DNA from: CAZENU01 sp965222125
GTDB lineage: Bacteria > Chloroflexota > Dehalococcoidia > Lucifugimonadales > CAZENU01
Assembly (NCBI GenBank): GCA_965222125.1
Contig: CBDCTC010000005.1
Coordinates: 682,001 to 746,000, forward strand
Direction: 5' to 3'
DNA length: 64,000 nucleotides
Part shown: one piece after another, positions 49,856-58,863 of the stretch
Numbering within the stretch: position 1 is the first letter of the stretch
Layout: each line of letters begins with the position of its first letter
Program-made: the position numbers and the translations under genes
Notes under the pieces: generated by a model
Database searches by the model: none
The model's input: only the letters and a program-made list of their open reading frames with translations
Told to the model about the DNA's origin: nothing

Positions 49856-50760
49856 GGATCGCCTACGCATATCGACGCAGCAACATGTACCCGTACCAGG
49901 GAGAGGCGACCTCGCTTCCCCAAGGCGAGGCCAGGACCAGATTCCTGCGCCGGGTGAACGAGATCGGCTTCGACGGCCTGGAGCTCAGCCTGGACGCGCT
50001 GGGCGGCCTCGAAGCCACCAGGGACCAGATCACGGAGCTGCGCAAGGAGCTGGAAGACCAGGGCGCACCGTGCGCGGTCGTCAAGGGCGGCGGAGGGCTC
50101 CACGACTACAGGGTGGCCTCCGAGAACCGTGCGAAGCTGGAGAAGGCCGTCGAGGTCGCCGCCTGGATCGGCGCCGAGACGGTAAACACCGGCGCCGGCG
50201 GCTACACCGACCCGCGCCTTGGCCCTGACCGCGGCGGGCCGGTCTCGCACGGCTCCAGCGCCCAGGCGACCGAGGAGGACTTCATCAGGGCCGCCGCGGG
50301 CCTTCGGGAGGTGGGCGAGATGGCCGGCGCCAACGGGCTCAACATCACCATCGAGGTGCACCAGCACTCGATAGCAGACAACAGCAGCTCGACGCTGCAC
50401 ATCCTCGACCTGGCCGACAGTCCCTACGTGTTCGCCAACCCGGACCTGGGCAACATCCTGTGGACTTACGAGACGCCGGACGAGACCTCTGAGGAGGCCA
50501 TCCTGGCGTTGGCGCCCCGCTCGAAGTACTGGCACTGCAAGAACCTCCGCCGCATCCACGTGCCGGAGGTGGAGCATTCGTACTTCGTTCGAGTGCCGCT
50601 TCCGGACGGCGACATAGACTACAGGTTCGCCATATCGGCGATGGCGGACGCGGGCTTCGACGGCTACCTGGCGATCGAGGGCGCGACCGACGGCGACCAA
50701 CTCTACGCCGACCGGCGCAGCATCGGGTACGTCAGGAGCGTGCTCGCCGAGATCGGGTAG
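49852..50760 (+). CDS. sugar phosphate isomerase/epimerase-like TIM-barrel protein
   Basis: A 302-residue xylose-isomerase-like barrel of the AP endonuclease 2/hydroxypyruvate-isomerase group. Barrel motifs are FDGLELSLDALGG, NITIEVHQHS (metal glutamate) and YLAIEGATDGDQLY (second glutamate). It follows lhgO by ATGA overlap, so it probably feeds 2-hydroxyacid metabolism. The substrate is unknown. Confidence 0.8.
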   Translation: MRIAYAYRRSNMYPYQGEATSLPQGEARTRFLRRVNEIGFDGLELSLDALGGLEATRDQITELRKELEDQGAPCAVVKGGGGLHDYRVASENRAKLEKAVEVAAWIGAETVNTGAGGYTDPRLGPDRGGPVSHGSSAQATEEDFIRAAAGLREVGEMAGANGLNITIEVHQHSIADNSSSTLHILDLADSPYVFANPDLGNILWTYETPDETSEEAILALAPRSKYWHCKNLRRIHVPEVEHSYFVRVPLPDGDIDYRFAISAMADAGFDGYLAIEGATDGDQLYADRRSIGYVRSVLAEIG

Positions 50761-50761
50761 G

Positions 50762-50790
50762 CCCCGGCGGCACACGGCGCGCCGCCGGGG
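50762..50790. terminator. bidirectional stem-loop
   Basis: CCCCGGCGGC (50762-50771) with GCCGCCGGGG (50781-50790), perfect 10-bp stem, 9-base loop, in the gap between the convergent epimerase-like and sucrase/ferredoxin-like genes. No long U-tract. Confidence 0.65.
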
Positions 50791-50793
50791 GCG

Positions 50794-51786
50794 CTATTCG
50801 GCTTCGGCCAGCTCGGTGACGGCGTACTGGGGAACGTCCCCACCGGGAGCGCCGCTGACGCAGTCCGCTCTCGGCGCGCTGCCAGTACGCTCGATCCTGG
50901 CGACGTACGCGCCCGTATCGCCGTTCGTACCGACTGAGAACTCAAGCCGCACGACGGCGCGGCCGCCCGCTTCGTCGAGATCGACAATCCGTGAGTCGAC
51001 CCGGCGCTCCGTCCAGCCCCAACCCTCGCGCATCAGGGCCTCGCTCTCCGCGAGCTGCTCATATGGGCTCTCCATGCCAACCCAGCCCCTGTACTGGCCG
51101 CGCAGGTCGGAGGCGGCCCCGTTGCGGTGGACGAAGGCGTCGAGCTGGTCCTCGCCGATGCGCACCCAGTTGCGGCCCTCGGGCATGTCGAGGACGTTGG
51201 GCGCAAAGCGGTGGCCTCCAAGATGGCTTACCCGCCAAACGCGGAGATTTGCGCCCGGCATACGGGCGTAGCGGTGCCGCAGCGCGTCGTACACGGGATA
51301 GCCGATCGAGCCGCAGCACGTGTCCTGGGCTCCGTGAGTACATACGAGGATGTCGCGGAAGTGTCCGGTTTCCTGCCGGTACCCTGCAAACCGCCCGAGA
51401 CCCTCGGGCCGCGTGAGCAGCGCCGCCACGAGCGGCCCAAGCTCCGCGGTCGGCACCCGGTACTCCACCTTCGCGTACGACGAGAAAGGCCCGTCGGACC
51501 GCGAGAAGAACATGACGCCGGTCTCGCCCTCACGCGAGTATTCGGCGTCGGGAGTCACGCACTGCAGGCGCACCTCGAGGCCCGCCTCGGCCGCGCGCGC
51601 CAGCTCCGCCGACACCTCCGCCGGGAAGGCGCGGGACTCCATGACGTCGGACGCCCACGGCTCAGGCACCTCGACGACCAGGCACCGGCGCCACCATGTG
51701 GCCGAGCCCGCCGGGTCCTCCCCGTTGCTCGTCGAAAAAACAGAGCAGAGATTGCGTCGGACTCTCTTCTTTTGCGACGTGGTCAC
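50794..51786 (-). CDS. sucrase/ferredoxin-like (Suc_Fer) family protein
   Basis: A 330-residue protein with VCTHGAQDTCCGSIGYPVYDAL (about 150-171), a 2Fe-2S thioredoxin-like ferredoxin pattern, and VSHLGGHRFAPNVL, the family-specific motif. Fe-S cysteines are the pair in DTCCG plus upstream cysteines. The family is poorly understood; it is not a true sucrase. ATG at 51786. It lies 55 bases downstream of proS in the same direction. Confidence 0.8.
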   Translation of the reverse strand: MTTSQKKRVRRNLCSVFSTSNGEDPAGSATWWRRCLVVEVPEPWASDVMESRAFPAEVSAELARAAEAGLEVRLQCVTPDAEYSREGETGVMFFSRSDGPFSSYAKVEYRVPTAELGPLVAALLTRPEGLGRFAGYRQETGHFRDILVCTHGAQDTCCGSIGYPVYDALRHRYARMPGANLRVWRVSHLGGHRFAPNVLDMPEGRNWVRIGEDQLDAFVHRNGAASDLRGQYRGWVGMESPYEQLAESEALMREGWGWTERRVDSRIVDLDEAGGRAVVRLEFSVGTNGDTGAYVARIERTGSAPRADCVSGAPGGDVPQYAVTELAEAE

Positions 51787-51841
51787 AATCGTCCTCCTCG
51801 ATTTACGCGGATTTACGTGCGGCGCGGACTCGCCCCGCGGG

Positions 51842-53536
51842 CTATTGCAGCAACTCGCGAACGGCTCGGACGACCTGGTCGCCCAGGACCATCGCGGCCT
51901 CCGATGCCGAGCGCCCCTTCACCTCCACCTCCCCGCGCTTGAGGTTGCGCGGGCTGACGACGACGCGGACGGGCAGGCCCAAGAGGTCGGCGTCGTTCAG
52001 CTTGACGCCCGCCGAGTCCCCACGGTCGTCGTAGAGCACCTCGAAGCCGGCCGCCTGCAGGTCCCCGTACATCGCCTCGGCGGCCTTCGCGACCTCTTCG
52101 TTCCGCACGTTAAGCGCGACGAGCTGCACGTCGTACGGAGCGATGGCCGGTGCCAGGACCATCCCTCGCTCGTCGTGGCTGTTCTCCACCGCGGCGGCCA
52201 GCAGGCGGCCCACGCCGATCCCGTAGCACCCCATGATGATCGGCTTCTGCGCGCCGTCCTCGTCGGGGAACGTGGCGCCCAGCGCTTCGCTGTACCGAGT
52301 GCCCAGCTTGAAGATGTGCCCGACCTCTATCCCGCGTCTCGCCACCAGCGCCGTGCCGCACTTCGGACAGCCGTGTCCCTCCTGCGCCAGACCAACGTCC
52401 GTCAGCAGGTCGACCTGGAAGTCGCGGGGGTGGTTCACGTTGCGGAGATGGTAGTCCTCCCTGTTGGCTCCGGCGACGAAGTTGGACCCCGCGTCGATAG
52501 ACTCGTCGGCGACGGTGCGAACGCCCGACAGGCCGACCGGCGACGCGGATCCTGCTACGAGACCGGCCTCCCCCACCTCCGCCGGAGTGGCCACGTGGAG
52601 ATCGGTCGCGCCGAGGACGTTGCGCAGCTTGATCTCGTTGACATCCAGGTCGCCGCGGATCGTCACGAACACGACCTCGCCGTCGGCCACGTAGAACACG
52701 GCCTTCAGCGTCGCGGCGGCGGGCACGTCTAGGAACTCCGCGAGCTCGGCTATCGTGGCGATGCCGGGCGTGTGGACCTCCTCCACCGGCCGCTCCGGCT
52801 CGCTCTCCCGCGGCGGCCTGACGAACTCGGCCTTCTCGGCGTTGGCGGCGTAGTCGCAGGACTCGCACAGGGCGATCGTGTCCTCGCCGGCCTCGGCCAG
52901 TACTATAAACTCCTGGGAGTCCTTACCGCCGATGGCCCCGCTGTCGGCCTCGGCCACGATCGCCGGCAGCCCGCAGCGGCTATAGATGTTCCGGTAGGCG
53001 CGGGCCATGGCCTGGTAGCTCAGGTCCAGCCCCTCTTCGTCGATGTCGAAGCTGTAGGCGTCCTTCATGTCGAACTCGCGCACGCGGATGAGGCCGCCCC
53101 GGGGACGCGGCTCGTCTCGGAACTTCGTCTGGATCTGGTAGAGCGTCACGGGCAGGTCGCGGTAGCTGTTGACGTTGGCCTTGACCATGGTGGTCAGCAG
53201 CTCCTCGTGCGTGGGCGCCAGCACCAGCGGACGCTCGCGGCGGTCTTCGAGCCGGAACATGTCCGGGCCGTACTCCGCGTCGCGGCCCGCCTGCTGCCAC
53301 AGCTCCCGGGGCTGGAGCACCGACATGCGCAACTCTTGCCCGCCCGCCGCGTCCATCTCCTCGCGGATGACCCCCTCGATCTTCCGCAGCGAGCGCAGCG
53401 CCAGCGGCATATAGCTGTAGATGCCCGACGACACCTGGTGGATCAGCCCGGCCTTCAGCATCAGCCGGTGACTGGCGAGCTCGGCCTCCGCCGGGTCGTC
53501 GCGCAGCGTGGCGCCGAACATCTTTGAGTAGCGAAT
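51842..53536 (-). CDS. proS: prolyl-tRNA synthetase, putative ATT start
   Basis: A 564-residue class II synthetase of bacterial type with a YbaK-like editing insertion (about 230-380). Motif 2 is TKFRDEPRPRGGLIRVREF, motif 3 MGCYGIGVGRLLAA. The ATG at 53521 yields MFGATLRDDPAEAE, shorter than the usual ProRS start (MR-x-S-x-F-x-x-TL). Reading 15 bases further upstream gives IRYSKMFGATLRDDP, aligning isoleucine with the normal Met1; ATT there is preceded by GAGG at about 9 bases, and the next upstream in-frame codons reach a TAG with no other start. An ATT start is therefore favoured, as in infC. It follows ispG by 41 bases. Confidence 0.9.
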   Translation of the reverse strand: MRYSKMFGATLRDDPAEAELASHRLMLKAGLIHQVSSGIYSYMPLALRSLRKIEGVIREEMDAAGGQELRMSVLQPRELWQQAGRDAEYGPDMFRLEDRRERPLVLAPTHEELLTTMVKANVNSYRDLPVTLYQIQTKFRDEPRPRGGLIRVREFDMKDAYSFDIDEEGLDLSYQAMARAYRNIYSRCGLPAIVAEADSGAIGGKDSQEFIVLAEAGEDTIALCESCDYAANAEKAEFVRPPRESEPERPVEEVHTPGIATIAELAEFLDVPAAATLKAVFYVADGEVVFVTIRGDLDVNEIKLRNVLGATDLHVATPAEVGEAGLVAGSASPVGLSGVRTVADESIDAGSNFVAGANREDYHLRNVNHPRDFQVDLLTDVGLAQEGHGCPKCGTALVARRGIEVGHIFKLGTRYSEALGATFPDEDGAQKPIIMGCYGIGVGRLLAAAVENSHDERGMVLAPAIAPYDVQLVALNVRNEEVAKAAEAMYGDLQAAGFEVLYDDRGDSAGVKLNDADLLGLPVRVVVSPRNLKRGEVEVKGRSASEAAMVLGDQVVRAVRELLQ

Positions 53537-53577
53537 TGGAACAGACCTCGAAGTGGACTAGTCGGACTGAAGAGCCA

Positions 53578-54723
53578 TCAGATTGCGGCGGGCATCTCCG
53601 CTTCGGCGCCCCGCACCTCTTCCATAAGCGCCGTCAGCATGTCGGCCTCGGCCACTACGCGGGCCTTCTTGCCCTTGCGGAATATCACGGCGCGACCGGC
53701 GCCGGCCGCGATGCCCACGTCCGCGTCCTTCGCCTCGCCGGGGCCGTTCACCTCGCATCCCATCACGGCCACCTTGATCGGCGTCTTCGTCTGCCGCAGC
53801 GCCTCCTCGACCGCGTTGGCCAGGCTGATCACGTCGACGTCGGCCCTGCCGCAGCTCGGACACGCGACCAGCACCGCGCCCTCTTTCCTCAACTCCAGCG
53901 CCTTGAGAATCTCGATGCCGGTCGCGACCTCCTCGCGGGAGTCATCGCTGAGGGACACGCGTATCGTGTCCCCTATTCCCTCGTAGAGCAGCATTCCGAG
54001 GCCGATGGAGGTCCTGACGCTGCCCGACTTCGCCGTCCCCGCCTCGGTTATGCCGAGGTGGAACGGGTACGGCACCACCTGCGCCATGCGCCTGTAGGCC
54101 TCGACGGCGGTCTCGATGTCGAAGGCCTTCAGCGATATCTTGATCAGGTCGAAGTCGAGGTTTTCCAGGATGCCGATCTCCCAGAGCCCCGTGGCGACCA
54201 TGTGGTCGACGACCGTGTACTGGTCGGCCTCGGCCTCGCTGATTCGCGGAAGCTCGTTCACGCCGTCCGTGTGGCGCGAGAGCCCGCCGGTCACCCCGAT
54301 CTTGCCCACAGGCGGGAGACTGCCGAAGTTCACACCGATGCGTATCGGCACGCTCCGGGCCCGCGCCTCGCGCACAACCTGCTCCACCTTGCCGCGGTTG
54401 CGGATGTTGCCGGGATTGAGCCGCAGGCAGTGCACGCCGCTGTTCAGCGCCTCCAGCGCGAGCTGGTGATGGAAGTGGATGTCGGCGACGACCGGGATAT
54501 TGACCTGCGGGACTATCGACGCGAGGGCCTTGGCGGCGTCCATGTTGGGCACCGCGCACCGCACGATCTCGCACCCGGCCTCCTCGAGGCCGTGAATCTG
54601 CTTCACCGTTGCCTCGACGTCGCGGGTGTCAGTCTTGGTCATCGACTGCACGGTGATCCGCGCGTCGCCGCCCACCGGGACGCCGCCCACGTCGATCTGC
54701 TTTGTCGGCCTGCGTGCAATCAT
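53578..54723 (-). CDS. ispG: 4-hydroxy-3-methylbut-2-enyl diphosphate synthase (flavodoxin/ferredoxin)
   Basis: A 381-residue Fe-S enzyme, the penultimate MEP step. VGGDARITVQSMTKTDTRDVEATV opens it; Fe-S cysteines are in VACPSCGRADVD and VMGCEVNGPGEAKDADVGIAAG. The barrel has VVADIHFHHQLALEAL (about 81-96). ATG at 54723. Its leader contains a diverged in-frame copy of that same barrel segment (54728-54778). Confidence 0.94.
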   Translation of the reverse strand: MIARRPTKQIDVGGVPVGGDARITVQSMTKTDTRDVEATVKQIHGLEEAGCEIVRCAVPNMDAAKALASIVPQVNIPVVADIHFHHQLALEALNSGVHCLRLNPGNIRNRGKVEQVVREARARSVPIRIGVNFGSLPPVGKIGVTGGLSRHTDGVNELPRISEAEADQYTVVDHMVATGLWEIGILENLDFDLIKISLKAFDIETAVEAYRRMAQVVPYPFHLGITEAGTAKSGSVRTSIGLGMLLYEGIGDTIRVSLSDDSREEVATGIEILKALELRKEGAVLVACPSCGRADVDVISLANAVEEALRQTKTPIKVAVMGCEVNGPGEAKDADVGIAAGAGRAVIFRKGKKARVVAEADMLTALMEEVRGAEAEMPAAI

Positions 54724-54727
54724 CTCG

Positions 54728-54778
54728 TCAGCGCCTCCAGCGCGAGCCGGCGATGGAAACGGATGTAGGCAACGACCG
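54728..54778 (-). repeat. diverged duplicate of an ispG internal segment, in the ispG leader
   Basis: About 51 bases closely matching 54444-54494 (CAGCGCCTCCAGCGCGAG shared exactly, about 7 mismatches overall). On the minus strand it translates to VVAYIRFHRRLALEALTR, matching VVADIHFHHQLALEALNS. Confidence 0.7.
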
Positions 54779-54852
54779 CGACATCGTCGGCCTTCGCGTG
54801 CTCATCATCACTCCGGCGCTAATAGTAGCAGGGTTCGAGCGGGACGTGGCGG

Positions 54853-56043
54853 CTAGAAGAGGCCTTCGCCACTCAGGATCCTCATCACGTCCAGGTAGCT
54901 CATCGCGATGATCAGCGCGAGCACGGCGGCGAAGCCGACCAGGTGCGCCAGGCCCTCGCGCCGGGGTGAGATGCGCTTGCCCCGGCGAACCCACTCGATA
55001 AAGACGAACATGAACCGGCCACCGTCGAGGGCCGGGATCGGCAGCATGTTGACTATGGCCAGGTTGATGCTGAGGAAGGCCGTCAGCTCCAGCAACGGCG
55101 ATATACCAGCCTCGGCCACCTGTCCCGTCACCTGCGCGATGCCCACCGGACCGGTCAGCCCCGGGTCAGGGCCGCCGGCGGACCATCTGTGCAGTGCGTT
55201 CTTGACCACCCGGACCGTATTCCAGATGCGCTCCACGCCCATCGGCACCGCTTCCCAGACCGGGTACGTGGTCTGGACCGGCCGGGGATTGGCGGTGAAT
55301 ATGGTGACGCCTATCGAGCCCTGGTACAGCTTGTCGCCGGGCTCCAACAACGGATTGATCCCGCGGGCCTCGTCGAGCGAGACCTCGGTCTCCGGGGCCG
55401 TCACGCTTTCCACCACCGTCCGGTAGGGCGGGTTGACCCTGGGGACGACCCGCACCGTTTCGATGCTCATCGTGTCCGGAGAGAAGCTCAGGTTGGCGAT
55501 CAGGGGCCCGCGGCGGACCGTAAGCTCGGTCTCCTTGCCAAGGTTGGCGAGGATCGTCTGGACGAGCTCGATGTGGTTGTTCGTGCGTTCCCCGTCGACC
55601 GCGAGTATGCTGTCGCCCGGACGGAGACCTGCCTCCTCGGCCGGTGATCCGGGCGAGACCGAGGTGATCGTGACGGCGCCGACGAACTCGTCGTGCGGCA
55701 GCATGAACAGCGCGGTGAAGATGACTACCGGCAGGGCGACGTTCATCAACGCCCCGGCGGCGAGCACCACCATCCTTATGCCGACACTCTTGCCTGCGAA
55801 GCTGCCCGGCTCGGTCGGGTCTTCCTCGCCCACCATTCGGACGAATCCGCCCACAGGAATCCAGTTGAGAGAGTAGAGGGTCTCCCCGTACCACACGCCG
55901 AAGATGCGCGGCGGGAACCCGAACCCGAATTCCGTCACCTTGATGCCGAACGCCCGGGCGGTCACAAAGTGTCCGAGCTCGTGCACGAACACGAGGAGGC
56001 CCAGTACGGGGAAGATCAGCAGCCAGAGCGGGATGTCAGGCAA
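54853..56043 (-). CDS. rseP: site-2 zinc metalloprotease RseP
   Basis: A 396-residue intramembrane protease. HELGHFVTA near 20-28 holds the zinc site, with the third ligand in LPIPALDGGRFMFV; a PDZ domain (VSPGSPAEEAGLRPGDSILAVDG) lies between. Four membrane helices. It cleaves anti-sigma factors or leftover signal peptides. It is 3 bases after dxr in the same operon. Confidence 0.93.
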   Translation of the reverse strand: MPDIPLWLLIFPVLGLLVFVHELGHFVTARAFGIKVTEFGFGFPPRIFGVWYGETLYSLNWIPVGGFVRMVGEEDPTEPGSFAGKSVGIRMVVLAAGALMNVALPVVIFTALFMLPHDEFVGAVTITSVSPGSPAEEAGLRPGDSILAVDGERTNNHIELVQTILANLGKETELTVRRGPLIANLSFSPDTMSIETVRVVPRVNPPYRTVVESVTAPETEVSLDEARGINPLLEPGDKLYQGSIGVTIFTANPRPVQTTYPVWEAVPMGVERIWNTVRVVKNALHRWSAGGPDPGLTGPVGIAQVTGQVAEAGISPLLELTAFLSINLAIVNMLPIPALDGGRFMFVFIEWVRRGKRISPRREGLAHLVGFAAVLALIIAMSYLDVMRILSGEGLF

Positions 56044-56046
56044 ACC

Positions 56047-57189
56047 CTATCCCCCAGCGCGGGCCAGCGCGGTATGCCTGGCCCATGCGGCGGCCGACGC
56101 GATCTGGTCCACGGAGGGCTCCATCGTCGGCCGGTGATCCTCAAGCGTCTCCCGGATGACAACCGGTATGTCCAGGAATGCGATACGCCGGCCGAGGAAG
56201 AGCTCCACAGCCATGTCGTCCGCTCCGCACAGGGCGGCGGGCCATGTGCCGCCCCGCCTGCCGTACTCGAGGGCCAGCTCGAAACATGGGTACCGCTCCG
56301 GCGCGAGCTTCTCGAACGTGAGCGCGCCGGTCCCGACAGGGTCGAAGCGCTTCACGTCGAGGTTCTCGAGCCGCTCGGGGTACAGCAATGCGTACTGGAT
56401 GGGCAGCCGCATGTCGGGAGGGCTGATTTGGGCTTTGACGGACCCGTCGACGAACTCGACCATCGAGTGGATCATGCTCTGGTGGTGTATGACCACCTCG
56501 ATGTTCTCCCAGGGGACACCGAACAGCCAGTGGGCCTCGATCACCTCGAACGCTTTGTTCATCAGGGTTGCGGAGTCGACGGTAATCTTCGGGCCCATGT
56601 TCCACGTCGGATGGTCCAGCGCCTCCTCGGGAGTGACGCCCGCCAGGTCTTCCGGCGCGCGGTCGCGGAAGGCGCCGCCCGAGGCGGTGATGATGAGCCG
56701 TGAGACGCGCTCCTCCTCGCCCCTGAGACACTGCCAAATCGCGTTCGGCTCGCTGTCCACCGGTAGCAGCTCCGCGCCGTGTGCCTTCGCCGTAGACATC
56801 AGCAGCCCGCCGGCCATGACGACGCCCTCCTTGTTGGCGAGCGCGACGTTCTTGCCGGCCCGCAGCGCGGCGAGAGTGGGGCCCATGCCCAGGTCGCCGA
56901 CGATGGCGTTGACGACGAGATTGACGTCTTCGTCGCGGACCATGTCCTCGACGGCGCACTCGACGCGGCCGTCGGACAGGAGAGCGGCCTTCTCGGTCTC
57001 GGAGCCTTCGCACGATACGAGGCGGGGGCGAAACTCCTCGACCTGCTCGGCCAGCAGGCCCAGGCTTCTACGCGCGGCTAGCGCCACGATGCGAAAGTGG
57101 TCCGGAAACGACCGTACCACGTCGAGCGTTTGGATACCGACCGACCCGGTCGATCCGAGAACTGCCAGCCCTTTCACTGAACGGTCCAT
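56047..57189 (-). CDS. dxr: 1-deoxy-D-xylulose-5-phosphate reductoisomerase
   Basis: A 380-residue NADPH enzyme, second MEP step. AVLGSTGSVGIQTLDVV binds NADPH; NKEGVVMAGGLL, LPVDSEPNAIWQCL and ITASGGAFRD supply metal and substrate contacts (NKE and SE residues). The C-terminus is normal. ATG at 57189, overlapping the cdsA end by 16 bases. Confidence 0.95.
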   Translation of the reverse strand: MDRSVKGLAVLGSTGSVGIQTLDVVRSFPDHFRIVALAARRSLGLLAEQVEEFRPRLVSCEGSETEKAALLSDGRVECAVEDMVRDEDVNLVVNAIVGDLGMGPTLAALRAGKNVALANKEGVVMAGGLLMSTAKAHGAELLPVDSEPNAIWQCLRGEEERVSRLIITASGGAFRDRAPEDLAGVTPEEALDHPTWNMGPKITVDSATLMNKAFEVIEAHWLFGVPWENIEVVIHHQSMIHSMVEFVDGSVKAQISPPDMRLPIQYALLYPERLENLDVKRFDPVGTGALTFEKLAPERYPCFELALEYGRRGGTWPAALCGADDMAVELFLGRRIAFLDIPVVIRETLEDHRPTMEPSVDQIASAAAWARHTALARAGG

Positions 57190-58058
57190 ATCAGAAAATA
57201 ATATACCAGCATTAGATTCGGAACAATTGAGTCCACGCGGTCGATCATCCCGCCGTGGCCCGGCAAAAGGCTTCCGGAGTCCTTAACGCCGGCAACCCGC
57301 TTCAACCGCGATCCGGCGAGGTCCCCCAGGATGGCGGCGACGCCCATGAGAGCGCCGAGCGCCGCGGCCTCCGCTGGGCCCACGGCCAGGGCGAAGGCGT
57401 ACTTGAGGCCCACGCTCGCCGCGACCGCGCTGATAAAACCACCGGCCGCTCCCTCCCAGGTCTTGGACGGACTCACCGTCGGAGCAAATGGGCGCCGGCC
57501 CACGGCCTTCCCGACGAACAGGGCGCCGGAGTCCGCCGCGAACGTCACGAGCAGGACGACGAAGACCCACTCGGCGCCGTCGGCAAGCTCGCGAATGAGC
57601 GGCGCGTGCGACAGCGGCCCGCCCGTAACGACCGCGGCCGCGGCGGTCAACGCCCAGTCCGGCATGCCGTCCTTGGAGCGCAGCCGAGCCAGCGCCCAGA
57701 CGCACCCCACCACCGCCCAGAGCCCGCCGACGCCTGCCGCGACGAGCGCCATGCTCTCGCCGACGGCGACCAGATGGCCCGCGCCGACGAGCGCGGCGGC
57801 CCAGGCGGCGGCGAGCGGAGCGGCCGGGCCGCGGCCGCGGTTGGCCGCCATCCCCGATATCTCAGCGGCGCCGATGGCCGCCGCCGCCGCCGCCAGAGCG
57901 GAGAACCAAACGCCGCCCAGCAGCACCGCTCCCGCGAGGACGGGCAGCCCCACGGCCGCCGTGCCGAACCTCAGCACCATCGGGCCGGGCCGTAGCCGTG
58001 TCCACGGACGGCGCGTCAAGAGCGTTCGCGGCCCGCGGATGAGATGATGGAGACGCAT
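57174..58058 (-). CDS. cdsA: phosphatidate cytidylyltransferase
   Basis: A 294-residue multi-spanning membrane enzyme making CDP-diacylglycerol. About seven hydrophobic segments; the family signature is in ILGDLAGSRLKRVAGVKDSGSLLPGHGGMIDRVDS near the C-terminus. ATG at 58058; the longer frame back to 58400 overlaps uppS and is rejected. Lies 28 bases downstream of uppS. Confidence 0.92.
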   Translation of the reverse strand: MRLHHLIRGPRTLLTRRPWTRLRPGPMVLRFGTAAVGLPVLAGAVLLGGVWFSALAAAAAAIGAAEISGMAANRGRGPAAPLAAAWAAALVGAGHLVAVGESMALVAAGVGGLWAVVGCVWALARLRSKDGMPDWALTAAAAVVTGGPLSHAPLIRELADGAEWVFVVLLVTFAADSGALFVGKAVGRRPFAPTVSPSKTWEGAAGGFISAVAASVGLKYAFALAVGPAEAAALGALMGVAAILGDLAGSRLKRVAGVKDSGSLLPGHGGMIDRVDSIVPNLMLVYYFLIWTVQ

Positions 58059-58086
58059 GTCGGCGTCCTCATGGGATGCCGGAGGT

Positions 58087-58863
58087 CTACGAGTATTCCG
58101 GAGGATCGATCCGGCCGTAGCGGCGTTTCCGAAGCGCGTACGACTCAAGCGCTCGCTCGACCTCCTTGTCGTCGAAGTCGGGCCAGTAGGCGTCGGTCGT
58201 GTAGTACTCCGCGTAATGGGACTGCCAGAGCAGGAAGTTGCTGAGCCGCATCTCACCCGCGGTCCTGACAACCAGGTCGACGTCGGGAAGCCCCCAGGTA
58301 TAGAGGTACCGGCCGAACGTCTCTTCGGTGATCTCCTCGGACGACCGCCGGTCCGCCAGGATGGAGCGCACGGCGTCGACGATCTCGGCGCGTCCCCCAT
58401 AGTCGTATGCCAGGCTCAGCGTGAGCACGTGGTTGTTCTTCGTCAGCTCGACGCTCGTTTCGATCAAGTCCTGCAGGTGCCGCGGAAGGCGGTCCAACCG
58501 GCCGATGTGGCGTAGGCGCACGCCCTGCTCGTGCAGCGGCGCTACCTCCCGCTGCAGCACCTCGGCGAGAAGGCCTATCAGGGCCTCGATCTCGTCGTCG
58601 GGACGCTCCCAGTTTTCCGTCGAGAACGCGAACAGCGTCAGGTACTTGACGCCGCCGTCGACGATCCTTCGAAGCACGCGGCGGATGTTCTCGGTGCCTG
58701 CGCGGTGGCCGGCAGAGCGCGTGAGGTCGCGCTCCCGCGCCCAGCGGCCATTGCCGTCCATTATGATGGCCACGTGCCGCGGGACCTGGGATTGCGCCGG
58801 TGAAGCCCCTGCTCCGCGCGCCGACGCGGGCGCCGCCGAGGCTGAGAAAGAGACCGGCTCCAT
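58087..58863 (-). CDS. uppS: isoprenyl transferase (undecaprenyl diphosphate synthase)
   Basis: A 258-residue cis-prenyltransferase. VAIIMDGNGRWARERDLTRSAGHRAG (about 32-57) holds the catalytic Asp and GNGRWA; WERPDDEIEAL and DLVVRTAGEMRLSNFLLWQSHYAE complete the site. ATG at 58863 with GGAGG 4 bases upstream, overlapping frr's stop (TGATG). Confidence 0.94.
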   Translation of the reverse strand: MEPVSFSASAAPASARGAGASPAQSQVPRHVAIIMDGNGRWARERDLTRSAGHRAGTENIRRVLRRIVDGGVKYLTLFAFSTENWERPDDEIEALIGLLAEVLQREVAPLHEQGVRLRHIGRLDRLPRHLQDLIETSVELTKNNHVLTLSLAYDYGGRAEIVDAVRSILADRRSSEEITEETFGRYLYTWGLPDVDLVVRTAGEMRLSNFLLWQSHYAEYYTTDAYWPDFDDKEVERALESYALRKRRYGRIDPPEYS

